Positions 17,910 through 28,800 of a stretch of DNA of 64,000 bases are shown here, in pieces (within the stretch, counting starts at the first letter, position 1; each line of letters begins with the position of its first letter). The DNA comes from Cafeteria roenbergensis. Lineage: Eukaryota; Sar; Bigyra; Bicosoecida; Cafeteriaceae. The notes beneath the pieces were generated by a model. That model did not search any database. It was given only the letters and a program-made list of their open reading frames with translations, and was not told the origin of the DNA. The position numbers and the translations under genes are program-made. The stretch spans positions 86,268 to 150,267 of the forward strand of contig VLTN01000075.1 in assembly GCA_008330645.1 (NCBI GenBank). The letters run 5' to 3'.

Positions 17910-19043
17910 ATGGCAGCGGCTGCAGCAGCGTCGGCGATGGCCCGGGCGGCCGCCGCGGTGGCCCCCGCGGCGACGGCGCGCGGCCTTGCGGGCTTTGCGG
18001 CGGCGAGGCGCTCCGGCGCGGTCGCGAGGGCTTGCGGCGTGGCCGCCCGCGCCTCGAGCAGCCTGTCCGGGGCTGGGGGCGGCTCCACCTCCGGGTCGGG
18101 CGCCTCCCTGAGCACCAACGAGGTCAAGAAGGTGACGGAGAACCGCGACCACCCCTACCTGACCAAGAACGCCCGCTACTTGCCAGGCTTCTCCTTCCCC
18201 GCGCCGCGCAAGCTGGAGCAGATCATCAAGTACGCCCTGCTTGAGCGGGAGTCGCCCTCTCGCATCCGCGAGATCTGGAGCAAGTTCCACGACAGCCGCA
18301 CGGACTGCGCCGCCACCGTGCTCACCCGCGCCGAGTACGAGGGCATCATGAGCAGAGCCGCCAAGTAGTGAGTGCGCGCCGCTTGCGGCGCTGGGCGACG
18401 CGAGCACCGCGAGGCGCGCCTGCGGGAGGCGGCTGCGGGCCGGGGGCTGGGCGAGGGCCGGTGGGCAGCGGGCGCTGCAGCGCCCCCACGGCCGGCCGAC
18501 TGGCTGGCCGCCACAGGCCCACCGGCGCTGCAGCGCGCGCCGCTCGTGCGATGTGGCCCACCGCCTTCCCCCCAGGGAGGATGAGGGCACCCCGTCGTGG
18601 AGGCCTGCTTCGCGTCCCCGCCCTGCGCCCCCGCGACCCCCTCCGCCACGACTCCCCCCGCCCCCCCCCCCCGCCCCGCCACTGCTCGCCCGGCCCGCAG
18701 CCCGTACTTCATCTACCCGGTTCACAGGGGCGAGGGCAAGTTCTTCACGCTCGTCTCGCAGTTCCAGCCCCCCTACTGCATCTTCACCTTCCTCGACGAC
18801 TACAAGAACGACCCAAACGCGGCAGAGCCGTACTTTGCGGTGACCTTCTTCCCCGACTTCCTCGAGCGCAAGGGCCTGGTGCTGGTGCGCGGGGACTTCT
18901 CCGGCCACATCAACAAGGCGGACGCCGAGCGGCTCCTGCGATTGACCAAGCACTACTACGGGGTGGACCCCAAGACTGTGCAGACGTTCAACGAGCGGCC
19001 GGACGAGTTCAGCATCGAGTCGTACTTCTCAAGCTGCCCCTGA
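17910..19043 (+). CDS. ATPAF1: ATP11 / ATPAF1, mitochondrial F1-ATPase assembly chaperone, two exons
   Basis: Exons 17910-18367 and 18701-19043 join to 266 residues across a 333-bp GTGAG...CGCAG intron; the split Tyr codon (TA|C) rebuilds the sequence at the join. The first ~50 residues are Ala/Arg/Ser-rich without acids, a typical mitochondrial presequence. The ATP11 domain follows: FPAPRKLEQIIKYALLE, IREIWSKFHDSR, then in exon 2 YFIYPVHRGEGKFFTLVSQF, LTFFPDF-type strand (VTFFPDFLERKGLVLVRGDF) and LLRLTKHYYG near the end. ATP11 binds free F1 beta subunits in the matrix and prevents their aggregation. The intron carries a C-rich tract just upstream of the acceptor. Confidence 0.92.
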
Positions 19044-19384
19044 GGCGCGGCCGGCCAGGCCCCGCTCCCCGGGGGAGTGGAGGCCGTGGCGCCGGGCCGC
19101 CGCTGCTCGGGCGGTCGGGCACCGCTTGAGCGCGCGCGCCGGCCTTGGGCGTGTGGCGGTGTGTGCGCGGGCGCGCGCGCGCAGGGGCTGTGTGCAAAAG
19201 CGGCCTGTGTTCGTAACCGCGCGGCGCTCTGCCGCCGCCTCGGCCCCCGCCCTAGCCCCTCCAGCCTCCGGAAGCAGAGCAGGGGCTGCCGCCGCAGCAT
19301 CGCAGGCCGCCGCCACACACCATGCAAGATCATTCACTCGCCAGCGAGCCGCCCTCCGTGGGGCCCTCGGCGCGGCGCGGCCCC
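19044..19384. other. Convergent spacer, no gene seen
   Basis: 341 bp between ATP11 and the proteasome beta5 gene. It has GTGTG/GCGCG alternating patches near 19145-19200. Nothing else is recognised. Confidence 0.5.
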
Positions 19385-20919
19385 TCACGCAGTGCTGGCG
19401 GCAGCGGCAGCGGCGCCGGACGAGGAGGACGAGGAGGAGCCCTCCGCGGCGGCGGCCGCCTCCTCCGCGTCGAAGGCGTCCCGCAGGTCCTTGACGTCCC
19501 CGGAGAAGACCTTGACCCAACCGTCCTCCTTGACGAGGTAGATGTTGTTGATGCCGCCGCTGTAGGCGTCGCGGTGGGTGGCGTGGTAGATGGCGCGCTT
19601 GCCGAGGGCGACGGCCTCCTCGTCGGTCATGTCGTGGCGGTAGGCAGAGTCGAGCACGCCGTACGCGAAGGTGGAGCCGGACCCGACGGAGAAGAAGGGG
19701 CTGGTGTCCTTGGCGTGCAGGCGCATGCCGTCGTTGTCCACGTAGTAGAGCTGCGGCCCCGTCTTGTCCCAGCCGGTGATCATGGTGCCGACCGAGAGCC
19801 CGTAGCCGCGGTACTGGGCGAGGGTGTTGGCGAGCAGCTTGGAGGCGGCTGCCACGCTGATGCGCTCGCGGTTGCGCAGCTCGTGGAGGCGGCACTGGAC
19901 GCCGAGGTTGCGCTCCCAGAAGGCGCAGTCGGCGGCGCCGCCGGCCATGGTGCCGAGGAGGTACGGGTTGATCTCGATCACCTTCTTCACCGACCCGGAC
20001 GCTGCGGGCCGCTCAGAGCGGAAGGGGGATCAGAGAGGGGGGGGAGGGAGGGGGTGGCGACGGCTCCAGAGCAAGCCGGAGCGACGGGGGAGCTGTCCTG
20101 CGCGAGGGGCGCTGGGAGCGGAGGGAGGGTCGTTGGGGCGCGCAGAGCGACTCACCGATGTACGGGCCCTGGGTGGAGCGGGAGTCGACCGCCACCAGAA
20201 CGCCGCCCTTGAACTTGAATGCCAGGGTGGTGGTGCCCTTGGCGAACTTCATGCGGTGCTCGCCATCGGCGTCGCCGGTGTACACGTTGAAGTGGTGCGA
20301 GGCGAACGCGGCCGGCTGCGGGGCGAGCGGGCGTGGGAAGGAGGGCAGTTGGGGACGCTGACTGTGGGGGGGACGGAAGGCGGCTGCCAAGACCGGGGCT
20401 GGGCAGGCGGTGCGCTGCTCGAGGCAGCAAAGCAACGACGCAAGGCCGAACTGCAGCGGATCGCCTCGCGCAGCCCGGGCGGCCGCCACTGCCCGCGAAG
20501 GGCACACCGGGTGTGCTCGGAGCACACGCGCCCCGTGCGACTGGCCTGCTTCCCGCAGGCGCCGCCCAAAACCGCCAAAGCGGCCATTCCCTGTGGAAAC
20601 TCCGTGCAGCCCGCAAGCGCCGCCAGCGACCTCTGCACTGCTTCCCAGCGCCGCCGCCGACGCCACCGCTTCGCAGCCGCAACAACGCGCATGCTTGCTG
20701 GGCGCCTGGATGGAGCTCGCGAGGCTTGGGCCCGCCAGGGCGCGCAAGCGGCAGGCAACACATGCGCCCCTCCGGCGCTGAGGCCGCGAGGGCGCCGCCG
20801 GGGGCGCTCACATCAGCCGTGGACGGCAGCGTGAACGTGCCCGTGGGCACTCCGGTCAGGCGGCCAGCGGTGCTGGCCTCGGCCGGGCCCGAGCCCGTCA
20901 GCGCGCGGCAGGCAAGCAT
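19385..20919 (-). CDS. PSMB5: 20S proteasome subunit beta type-5 (PSMB5/Pre2), three exons
   Basis: Exons 20919-20812, 20315-20156 and 20001-19385 join to 294 residues; introns of 496 and 154 bp are GTGAG...CGCAG. The propeptide ends MKFAKG and the mature N-terminal Thr is residue 64 (TTTLAF). Numbering from it, Asp17 (VAVDSRST), Lys33 (VKKVIEI) and Met45 (LLGTM) are all in place, so catalysis is intact and the S1 pocket is chymotrypsin-like as expected for beta5. The body contains [29 protein letters not shown] and [14 protein letters not shown], all diagnostic. The first exon (36 residues) is less conserved propeptide; its ATG at 20919 is chosen because the frame joins cleanly at phase 0. 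The C-terminus adds a short Glu/Ala/Ser tail. Confidence 0.95.
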
Positions 20920-21423
20920 TGCGGGATCCGCGAGTGAGCTCCTCCGCGAACGGCAAATGTTTGCCAAGCCGGGAACATGGGCGCTGACCTAACCCCCCGG
21001 ATCGACGTCATGACGGCAGCGTGCTGCTCCCAGCCGTCTCGCACGCTTGGCCCTCGCCAGCTGCTGGTGAGCCCGGCTGCGGCATGCGCAGCGAGCAGCA
21101 TGCGCATTGCGGGCTGTTGTGCCGGGGAGAAGCGGCGTGGTGCGGCCCGGGGTCAGGGGCCGCCCGGCGCCGCTGGTGTGCAGTCAAGGCGCGGGAGGCT
21201 GCGCCCTCGGCAGCGGGCCTGGGCGGGCGCCTGGCCAGACCGCCTCACCGGCGCCGGCGAGACGACGTGGATGCGCGCTGCCGTGGCGCGGGGGCCGCCC
21301 TGGAGGCGCGCCTCGGGACGCTGGGGCAGCGGCCTGCCAGGCCAGCGCCATTGAATGTGTTGCCACTGCCGTCGCCCGCCCCCCTCCCCGGCCCGCCCGA
21401 CCGCGTCTCCCTCCGCAGTGACC
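20920..21423. promoter_or_regulatory. Shared upstream region of PSMB5 and RPL28; probable 5' UTR intron of RPL28
   Basis: 504 bp between divergent starts. A GTGAG at 21067 and a CGCAG ending at 21420, four bases before the RPL28 ATG, match the splice signals of every other intron here and suggest a 354-bp leader intron. Confidence 0.45.
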
Positions 21424-21927
21424 ATGGCTGACTCCACCGTGTCCTCCAACATCGTGTGGGATGTCGTGCGCTCGCACAACGCCTTCCTGCGCAAGCGCCG
21501 CGGTGTCGCCTTCTCCGCCGAGAAGGGCAACCTGCGCAACCGCCACGGCTACAAGTGGTCCGGCCTCGCCCAGCGCAAGGTCGTGTCCGTGCACGACGAG
21601 GTGTCCATGAAGGACGACGAGCCCGTGCGCCGCATCGTGATGACCGTCAGCTCCGGCAACGCCAGCCACCCCTCCACCTCGGTCGAGACCACCGCCGTTG
21701 AGGGCCGCATGGACGCCGTCAAGGCCATCAAGGCCGTGAACGAGGCCACCTATGGCACCTACTTCCGCCCGGACATGCGCTCCATGGCCCTCGCCCGCCT
21801 CAGCGCCCTCCGCAACTCTCGCCGCACCGCCTTCCCCGAGCGCACCGTCTCCCGCGCCACCCGCTTCCGCAAGGAGCAGGCCTCTTACGACCACCTCAAC
21901 GCCGAGGAGGACGAGGCCGAGGAGTGA
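21424..21927 (+). CDS. RPL28: 60S ribosomal protein eL28
   Basis: 167 residues, uninterrupted. The start VSSNIVWDVVRSHNAFL and LRNRHGYKWSGLAQRKVV are the eL28 signature, followed by SSGNASHPSTSVETTAV and a basic helical C-terminus (RLSALRNSRRTAF). The length exceeds the ~137-145 residues usual for animals and plants because of an acidic tail ending AEEDEAEE. Codon choice is extremely biased to C-ending codons with CGC for Arg and AAG for Lys, as expected for a highly expressed gene. eL28 is a surface protein of the large ribosomal subunit found only in eukaryotes. A CGCAG acceptor-like site lies immediately upstream (21416-21420). Confidence 0.95.
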   Translation: MADSTVSSNIVWDVVRSHNAFLRKRRGVAFSAEKGNLRNRHGYKWSGLAQRKVVSVHDEVSMKDDEPVRRIVMTVSSGNASHPSTSVETTAVEGRMDAVKAIKAVNEATYGTYFRPDMRSMALARLSALRNSRRTAFPERTVSRATRFRKEQASYDHLNAEEDEAEE

Positions 21928-22414
21928 GTCCTGCGCAGCCGCTGGCATCCGCCCGCTCCCCCGACTCGGAGGGGCCGCGTGTGGCTGTGGCGCAGCCGCC
22001 TGCCACACGCCGCGAGCTCGGCATGCTCTCGCTTGCGAGGCCAGATCGGTTTGTGGGGCGTGATGCTGCGTCAGTACCGCGCGCCATGGTCACCCAACAG
22101 TCAGCATCGAGGACCAGAGATGCCTTGCGTGTGCCTGCGCCCGCCTCCCGACAGCACACCGCCTGTGAACACTCGGCCCCACGCACCAGCACCCAAGCAC
22201 AAGCCAAGCGAGCAGGCTTTCAGCAAGCCAGCAGCTGCCCCAGCAAGGGGTGCCCGTGACGGCCCTGGGCGCCACCCGCCCACGCAGGGCAGAGGCGCTG
22301 GCGAGGATGTTGCTGCCAGGCCGCGCGCGCCGCAGCCGGCGCCCACAGTTGTACAGCCGGCGCCCGAGCGACGTCGCGGTAGGCTTCTTCGCGCGCAGGC
22401 TTCTCGCTCCCGGG
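21928..22414. other. Spacer between RPL28 and the PSMG4-like gene
   Basis: 487 bp, slightly AT-richer in 22120-22240. CGCAG at about 22393-22397 could be a leader-intron acceptor of the next gene. No ORF of note. Confidence 0.4.
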
Positions 22415-22867
22415 ATGGCGGCGAGCTCGCGCTCTGGGCCCGTGCTTCCGCAAGCGTCGTCAATTGCCGGCGAGGCAAGCGGGCCCGCCGGGAAGGTCTC
22501 CTGGCAGGCAACGTGGCAGCCAATGGCCCGGGGCGCATATTTGTGGGTCGGTCACCCCGCGGGGCCGGCGGGGGGACAGCCGCCGCTGCTTGGGAGCGCC
22601 GCGATGGCCTCGCCTCCTGCGGCAGCATCCAGCGCCCGCGCTGCCAGCGCCACCGCGCTGGGTCTGAGGACAGGCCCCGCGGACGGCGAGGCCGGCCTGA
22701 CCGCCTCTGACCGCGCGCTCGCGCTGGCGGGGGCTGTGGCCCGTCGCACGGGCGCCCCCTGCATGTGCATGTACGCACTTGCGGAGGACCTCGACCCAGA
22801 GCAGCGCATGCAGGCCGAGAGCGACTGCGTGGCATGGGCCGTCGAGCAGGGCCTGCACAAGGCCTAG
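22415..22867 (+). CDS. PSMG4: PSMG4/PAC4-like proteasome assembly chaperone (tentative)
   Basis: 150 residues from the ATG at 22415. The order of features follows PSMG4: an opening strand (KVSWQATWQPM), a strand with an aromatic-V/I-G turn (GAYLWVGHP, compare FLWIG in human PSMG4), LLGSAAMASP (compare LAVAM), a Ser/Thr loop ending ALGL (compare TSLLG), a helix LALAGAVARRTGAPC followed by the strand MCMYALAE (compare LARKTNKQVFVSYNL), and a C-terminal helix with E-x-D-x-VAWAVEQGL. PSMG4 helps assemble the proteasome alpha ring. Similarity is weak at sequence level, but length and secondary-structure order agree. It lies 1.5 kb from the beta5 gene with only RPL28 between. Confidence 0.55.
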   Translation: MAASSRSGPVLPQASSIAGEASGPAGKVSWQATWQPMARGAYLWVGHPAGPAGGQPPLLGSAAMASPPAAASSARAASATALGLRTGPADGEAGLTASDRALALAGAVARRTGAPCMCMYALAEDLDPEQRMQAESDCVAWAVEQGLHKA

Positions 22868-23211
22868 GCCCTGGCGCGGCCGCTCTCCCGCCTCCACCAG
22901 CTTCCCCGGCCGAGCCTGGGGGGCGGCGGCACTGCCCGTGGCGGCATCGAGCGGCTGGCCACCGCCTTGCGATGCCGCGGCAGCCCTGGTGCGATGCGTG
23001 GCTCTGTGTGTGTGTGTACTCGCGTGTGCGCGCGACGGAGGCAGCGCTTCGCCGGTGGCGACAGCGCGCCACAGCAACCACGCGAGGCCAGCCGTCAGCA
23101 CCCAGCCCTGCGCAGCGCGCACTCGGCTCACTCTGTCCATGACACTGCAATCAGCACACGAAACGGGCTTGGGTCGCCTGGCGACGCATTGAACCAGCAT
23201 CGCAGAGTCGC
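22868..23211. other. Convergent spacer, no gene seen
   Basis: 344 bp between the PSMG4-like gene and NAD synthetase. A short GT repeat is near 23005-23020. Confidence 0.5.
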
Positions 23212-25800
23212 TCACCCGCTGCGCTCCGGGAGCTGGGCCGGGTGGACGGCAGAGCCGTCAGCGGCCGCGCCGGCGGAGTCGGCGGCGTTGGCGGCGCCAC
23301 AGCCCGCTGCGCCGGCCACCCCCTCCGACTCCAGCCGCGACACCCAGCCGTCGATGGCGTCGAACTGCGCCTGCAGCGAGCGGTACAGGAACGGCCGCAG
23401 GTCGAAGCGGTTGTCGTCCGGGCTGTAGGCCTCTGCGTGGTACGCGGGCGTCAGCACCGTCGCCTTGTGCCGGTTGATCGTGTGAAACCGCCAGAAGCGT
23501 TTCACCTTGTCGGCCACCTCCACCGCCGACAGGTGCGGCCACTCCGCCAGAAGGCGGCGGCACATTGACAGCGGGCCGCAGCGATCCAGCTTCCGGAGAG
23601 CGCCGAACCGGCGCAGCTCCGCGTACGTCATGCCCATGTCCTCCTCGTCAGTCTGAGTTGACTCGGCGGCGCCGTCGGGCAGCGGCTGCAGCTCCGCGGT
23701 GGGGGGCGCCCCCGCAATGCCCGCCAGCTGTTCCCACCCGTAGCCGGCAGAGCTGCTCGCCCACAGCAGGAACCGCTTCAGGTCCAGCTTCGCCACGCCG
23801 CCGATCGGGTTGACGTCGGCGGCAGAGCAGTCGTACTTGGTCATGTAACCGCGCAGAGCCTCGTCGACGTTGGCAGAGCCAAGCACGAGAAGGAAGCCGC
23901 CCCTGCCGCCGGCGAGCCCGCGGACCCACGGGAGCAGCTGCGCCAGCGCGTAAGACAGAACCATGCGCAGTCGCGCCTGGAGGTTCTGTAGGGCAAGGTC
24001 CTCGGCCCGCGTGCCGCCGTGGGCCTCGTAGCGGGGGGTGCGCCCGCCGGTGACAGCTGCCAGCACCGCCACCACCGCTGCAAGCACCGTGTCAATCGAC
24101 AGCGCCAGGTGATAGGCGCCCAGCTCGCCGGCCAGGCCCGCCGCCCGGGCCCGGGTGGCGGCGGAGGAGTTGCTCGACCCCATGTACGCCGTGTGGAGGA
24201 TCAAGCCGCACAGGTGCTTGCCGGAGGGGGGCACCCAGTGGGCGTCCGCGGGGTCGGTGCGGCCGACGAGACGGCGCACCTGGGCAGCCACGCCGGCGTC
24301 GCCCGCCGCAATGGCCTCCACCACCATCTCGCACATCACGCCGACGATTGCGGCCGTGGCGGCGCTGTCAGCCCCGCCTGACAGCGGCAGGAAGAAGCCC
24401 CTGGCGCCTGACACGCGGAGATAGTCCCAGAGCCAGCAAGCGGGGCCCCTGGCAATCTCCTCCTCAGGGCTCAGGTATCGCACGCCGCCCGGCCCCACGC
24501 GGCCGTACACCGGGGGGATTGACGTGGCTGCCGCTGCTGCCGCTGCGCCCGCGGCGGCGGTGGCGCCCGCGGCGGCGGGAGCTGCGGTCGGCGACGCAAT
24601 GCGCCTGGGCGGGCAGGCGGCGCCTTCGGGGCGCTCGTTGAGGGGGGGGGTGGGTGCCACTCGGGAGGCCTTGGAAGCCACCATGCGGAGGGCCCTGGCA
24701 GGGACTCGGGGGGCCCTCGGCTGCGTCCGTGCCTGCACCGACCGCGACGCAATCGCCATTCGGAAGGACCTGACCGCGTCGACGTCCACCACGGCCGTGA
24801 CGACCTCCACCTCGCTGACCCCGAACTGCGAGCCCTGCGCCACCACAGCCCCGTTGCAGGCCACCAGCGCGCAGCCGTCGTAGTAGAGGCGGCCGCCGTC
24901 GCAGCCCTGCTGGTTGGAGTACACGTACACGCCGCCGCCCTTGGAGGTGGCTGAGCGGATCAGGTCCACGCGCCGGTGCAGCTTGCGGAGCTCGTGGTGG
25001 CTGCCGCTGCCGTTGGCGATGATATCCACGCCGTCTAGCGAGAGGGCGATGTGCGGGCTGCGGGGCGTGAACAGCTCCTCGCACGTCTCCGTGGCCAGGC
25101 TCACGCCGTCCTCCGACACCAGCACGCCGCACCCGATGGGGGCGTGGCTCTGCCCGTTGACGTCCCGCACTGCCTCTGGCAGCGCGCAGTCCTCCAGCTC
25201 CAGGCGCTCTGCCGGCCAGGCCGTGAACCACCGTGGCTCGCGGTAGTTGCCGTCGTCAGCCAAGTGCAGCTGCGGGGCGGCGGGACGCGGCACGCGACAC
25301 AGGGAGCGGGGGAGGAATGCACAAGGCGCGTGCTTGGCTGGGAGGGGGCGGGGTCCCTGGCGCCCGCGGCAATCGTCGCGCAGCTGCACGACTGCGAGCG
25401 AACACTCCCCGCAGACCCCGCGAGCCGCCCGCCCGCCCGCGCCTCACGGGGCGAGTCTCACCTTTGGGCGGATCAGAAGGATCTGCCCGTCGAGGCAAAA
25501 CACGCGGCAGTTGTAGCGCACGCCGCGGTGCATCACGGGCATGCCGATGTCGCAGAGAATTCCGTGGGTGGTGTCGTCCGCCAGCAGGCTCGCCAGAACC
25601 GCCCACGAGTGATCGAACGTGTCCATCTCCAAAAAGTGGTCTTCGCAGCCGTACCCCGGGATCTCAAGCTCGGGCCCGAGGCGGTAGCTCGCCCCGGACT
25701 CGCGGGCCAGCCGAATCGACTCGCGAATGCGGCGCTCGTTGCCCACAAAGTCCAGAGCCCACTGGTTGAGGCTGCATGTTGCCAAGGTAACTAGCCGCAT
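23212..25800 (-). CDS. NADSYN1: Glutamine-dependent NAD+ synthetase, two exons
   Basis: Exons 25800-25462 and 25269-23212 join at phase 0 across a 192-bp GTGAG...CGCAG intron to 798 residues. The N-terminal nitrilase-fold glutaminase has all three catalytic residues: Glu in [15 protein letters not shown] (about 43-55), Lys113 in LLIRPK at the exon end, and Cys176 in ETCEELFTP. The synthetase domain has the ATP-pyrophosphatase loop [13 protein letters not shown], then [42 protein letters not shown], and the C-terminal [19 protein letters not shown] and [11 protein letters not shown]. It converts nicotinic acid adenine dinucleotide to NAD+ with ammonia channelled from glutamine. It is ~90 residues longer than human NADSYN1, mainly from an Ala/Gly/Pro-rich linker (around 24470-24700) between the two domains. 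Confidence 0.95.
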
Positions 25801-28800
25801 ACTTCAGCTGCCCCAGGCCAAGCGCACTCAAGCACCCCGTGACCAGTGCAGCTTCGCGAACAAACTCCGGCAAGCAATATCCGAGCGCCGCGCAAACATG
25901 TGTGAAGCCGACGCAACAAAGCAGCCGGAAACGGCTGCGAAGCGCCAGGGCCACCTCGAAGCCAAGGCCTCGCGTTGTAGGCGCGCACGCACTCGAAGGC
26001 AAGCGACGGGATCGCAGGGCTGGCCGGGCAGCGCGACGAGCACGAACGAAAAAGGCTCGATCAAACTGAGCTGACCAACATCCATTCCTCGGCGCTTGAC
26101 CGGCCCGAGCTGGATGCTTCCGTCTCTGCCTTGCAGCACACGCGGGCGAGGTGTGCGTAGAACAGCCCAAACCAGTCGAGTGGCCACGGCGCGTCGCAAG
26201 AGCTCCATCTGACCTCTGGCTCTGGACCATCCTTGGGGGCGTGTTGCTGCTGAGCCAGGCAACGAGAGCCGCAGATTGCGACATGAAGCCACAAACTCCA
26301 CGTGCCGTTCGCCCGGCGCGCTCGCCGTTCTTGGAACGGGCCCTTCGCACGAATGCCGCACCAGCTGGCCTTGGCAAGTCACGTCACACGCACTGCAACC
26401 TCCAAAATCCAGCTGCTCAAATGCACACCTGGGCGGCACTGAGGCAACACAGCTAGCCGCCATTGGCTAAGCGACCCTCGGCTTCTCTCCCAGCCGGAGG
26501 GAACCCCGCCAAACTCGCCGACTGTAGGTGCAGGCGCTCCAGAATCTGTGTTCAGTGATGCATGCAAGCGGCCAAACCAGGCAGACCTGCGCGAGTCGTG
26601 AATCAAACGAACCTCCTCTGAGATCCGACTGCTTTCAAGCTCATTGCTCAGTAATGACGAAAGATCTCGACAGGAGGTGGGCACACGGCGTGCTTGTGTG
26701 ACATGAGGAACGCTTTCAACCCTCGCCTTCGTGGTGCTGGCCCTCACCCGATGGCAATCCGGGCACCACGCAATGGCCCTCCTGGCGCAGCGTCAGGAGG
26801 GGAAAGCAGCAATGGCGTGACAGCCACTTGGAAAGGGAAATGATTTCCATCAAGTGTATACTTGACTCAGCACGGGCTTCCGAACGAGCGGGAAGCCTCG
26901 CTGGCTCAGGAAACACTCAAGCCTAAGCCAAGATGAGCTGCTATCTGACGAGCTTCATACCGATACTGTTTCAAGGTCTCTGGGGCTGCGTCAAGAGCAT
27001 GGATTCGACCTGCCTCGGAGAGTGGCATCTGCTTGCAACGCTGATGGGAGACCGGGGATCGCCTTAACACTTGCCAGGAACATGGCGTGGAGGGCACAAG
27101 TGTGCAGCATTTGGTTAACAGCTGCAATCGAAACACCTCAACGGGCCAATGTCATGACGGAGTTCGTTGCCCGTAGGACCAGGTTCCGGAAGGTTCAACG
27201 CATGCTTTTCTGCACGTCGGCTTGGGGAACGACCAAGAGCTCAAACGGGCAGAGTGTGTCCCATCAAGCCTAGTCAAGCCCCCCCCCCCCCCACCAACCA
27301 AGGCCAGCTGCGATAGCAGACAGAATATCTGCACCAACTGGATCACAGCTGTCACAACAGTTAATATCAATCCATCGTGCCCGCTGTGACGCAGCAATCC
27401 AGAATTGAATCCGAAACTGGGCCAAGCAACGCTGCTGCGCCTTTTTGGCCGCTTTCCAGGCAACCCGTCACGAGAATCGAACCAGTCTGATGCACGAGGC
27501 ATGGTCCGCTTGTCTACCGCTAAGACTCCCCCAGCCGGACTATGCGTCGACACTGTGTGAACAATCATCCGCACGTCCGACTCGGCTGTGTCTTGCCATC
27601 ACTAATGGAATGACCCGACTCGAGCTCTCGAGAGTGAAGCAATCACTCCGATTGTCAATGATGTCTAAATTTGCTGCCGCTACGGACAGGTACTTTCCAG
27701 AAAACGTTCTTTGCCGGTGTTCCCTTTGCTGTGGAAGCGGCTCGATTCGCTGCCGAACTTAGTCAGCGGACTAGAATAGGAACTTCACTCGCAACCATTG
27801 CTATGAGACATTCTGCTGGAGCATCGTTTCAACGTTGCAAGTAGGTCGAAATCATTCTCAATCTGCACGAGGTCATCAGTTTTAGTGCTGAAGAGGATTC
27901 GTAGCAACATTGCCCATGGCAATTTGTTCTGCGCCTGAAACGCTCTCGGCCACAGCGGCGATTCCTCTCGGACGGGCAAGATCGGGTGAATCAAGCGAGC
28001 CACCCTGGAATGCTCGTCATATATAACACAAGGTACAAAGTCCGGCTCAGGGCATCGCTTCTTTACATTGCTAAGCAGCTTGCACCGGGGCTCCATGGTG
28101 GCTGCGTGAAAACTGGTACCGGTGCCCTGGACATGAAATTGCCACGAGCGGACTTCGTCCTGACACAGCGCACAACGCGCTTCGGAAGAGCGGGATCTTC
28201 TGCCATATCTTTGCTATCGCTGCAATGGTCCAGGTGCATGGCAGACGATATCTCATGCATTTGCTTCTCGTTTGTCCTCTGTTTCAGCTCGGGCGCCTTC
28301 ACAATTCGCGGAGGGACGGAATCGGGCCCCCCTCCTATCCTGGCAACTGCTCCTGTCCGGCTCGTTGATGAAGGCCATTGAATCGTCGGGCCTGCATTGC
28401 TTGTTTTCGAGCTGAGCACTGGATGATCTGAGGCGCCGCTGACTTGAACGAGGAGTCCAGTGATCATCGTGCAGTTGCCCGCCACCGAAGCCCGGACCCA
28501 GTCATCGAGGTCTGGATGCTGCACGCCTTTGTCTGCGCCACGCTGTTGCTTACAGATGTGCTTCGGCATCCGGGTCGCCAGAAGGGCAGCAATGCCGGCC
28601 ATCTCTCTTGCTCGTCTCATACTGTCTGGCTGGGTGGTTCCAGCAGGCCTTCTTGAAACCTGGCCAATCCGGACCAGGCAAGGCATTGCGGCGTGGCGGC
28701 CCCAGCATACAGCAGTTCGGAGCGCGGGGGCTGTTTGCTGGCCGCATCGGCTCCTTCTGCGACCGTTGTGGCGAGCTGCCTGAGCGAAGGGCCCACCCCC

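Noticed and set aside
25828-26463. 212-codon minus-strand ORF upstream of NAD synthetase
   Set aside because: It overlaps another 238-codon ORF in a different frame, has Cys/Arg-rich noise composition and no family resemblance.
27464-27535. tRNA gene on the minus strand
   Set aside because: Box-like motifs are present but acceptor and anticodon stems do not form; it is kept only as a low-interest finding.
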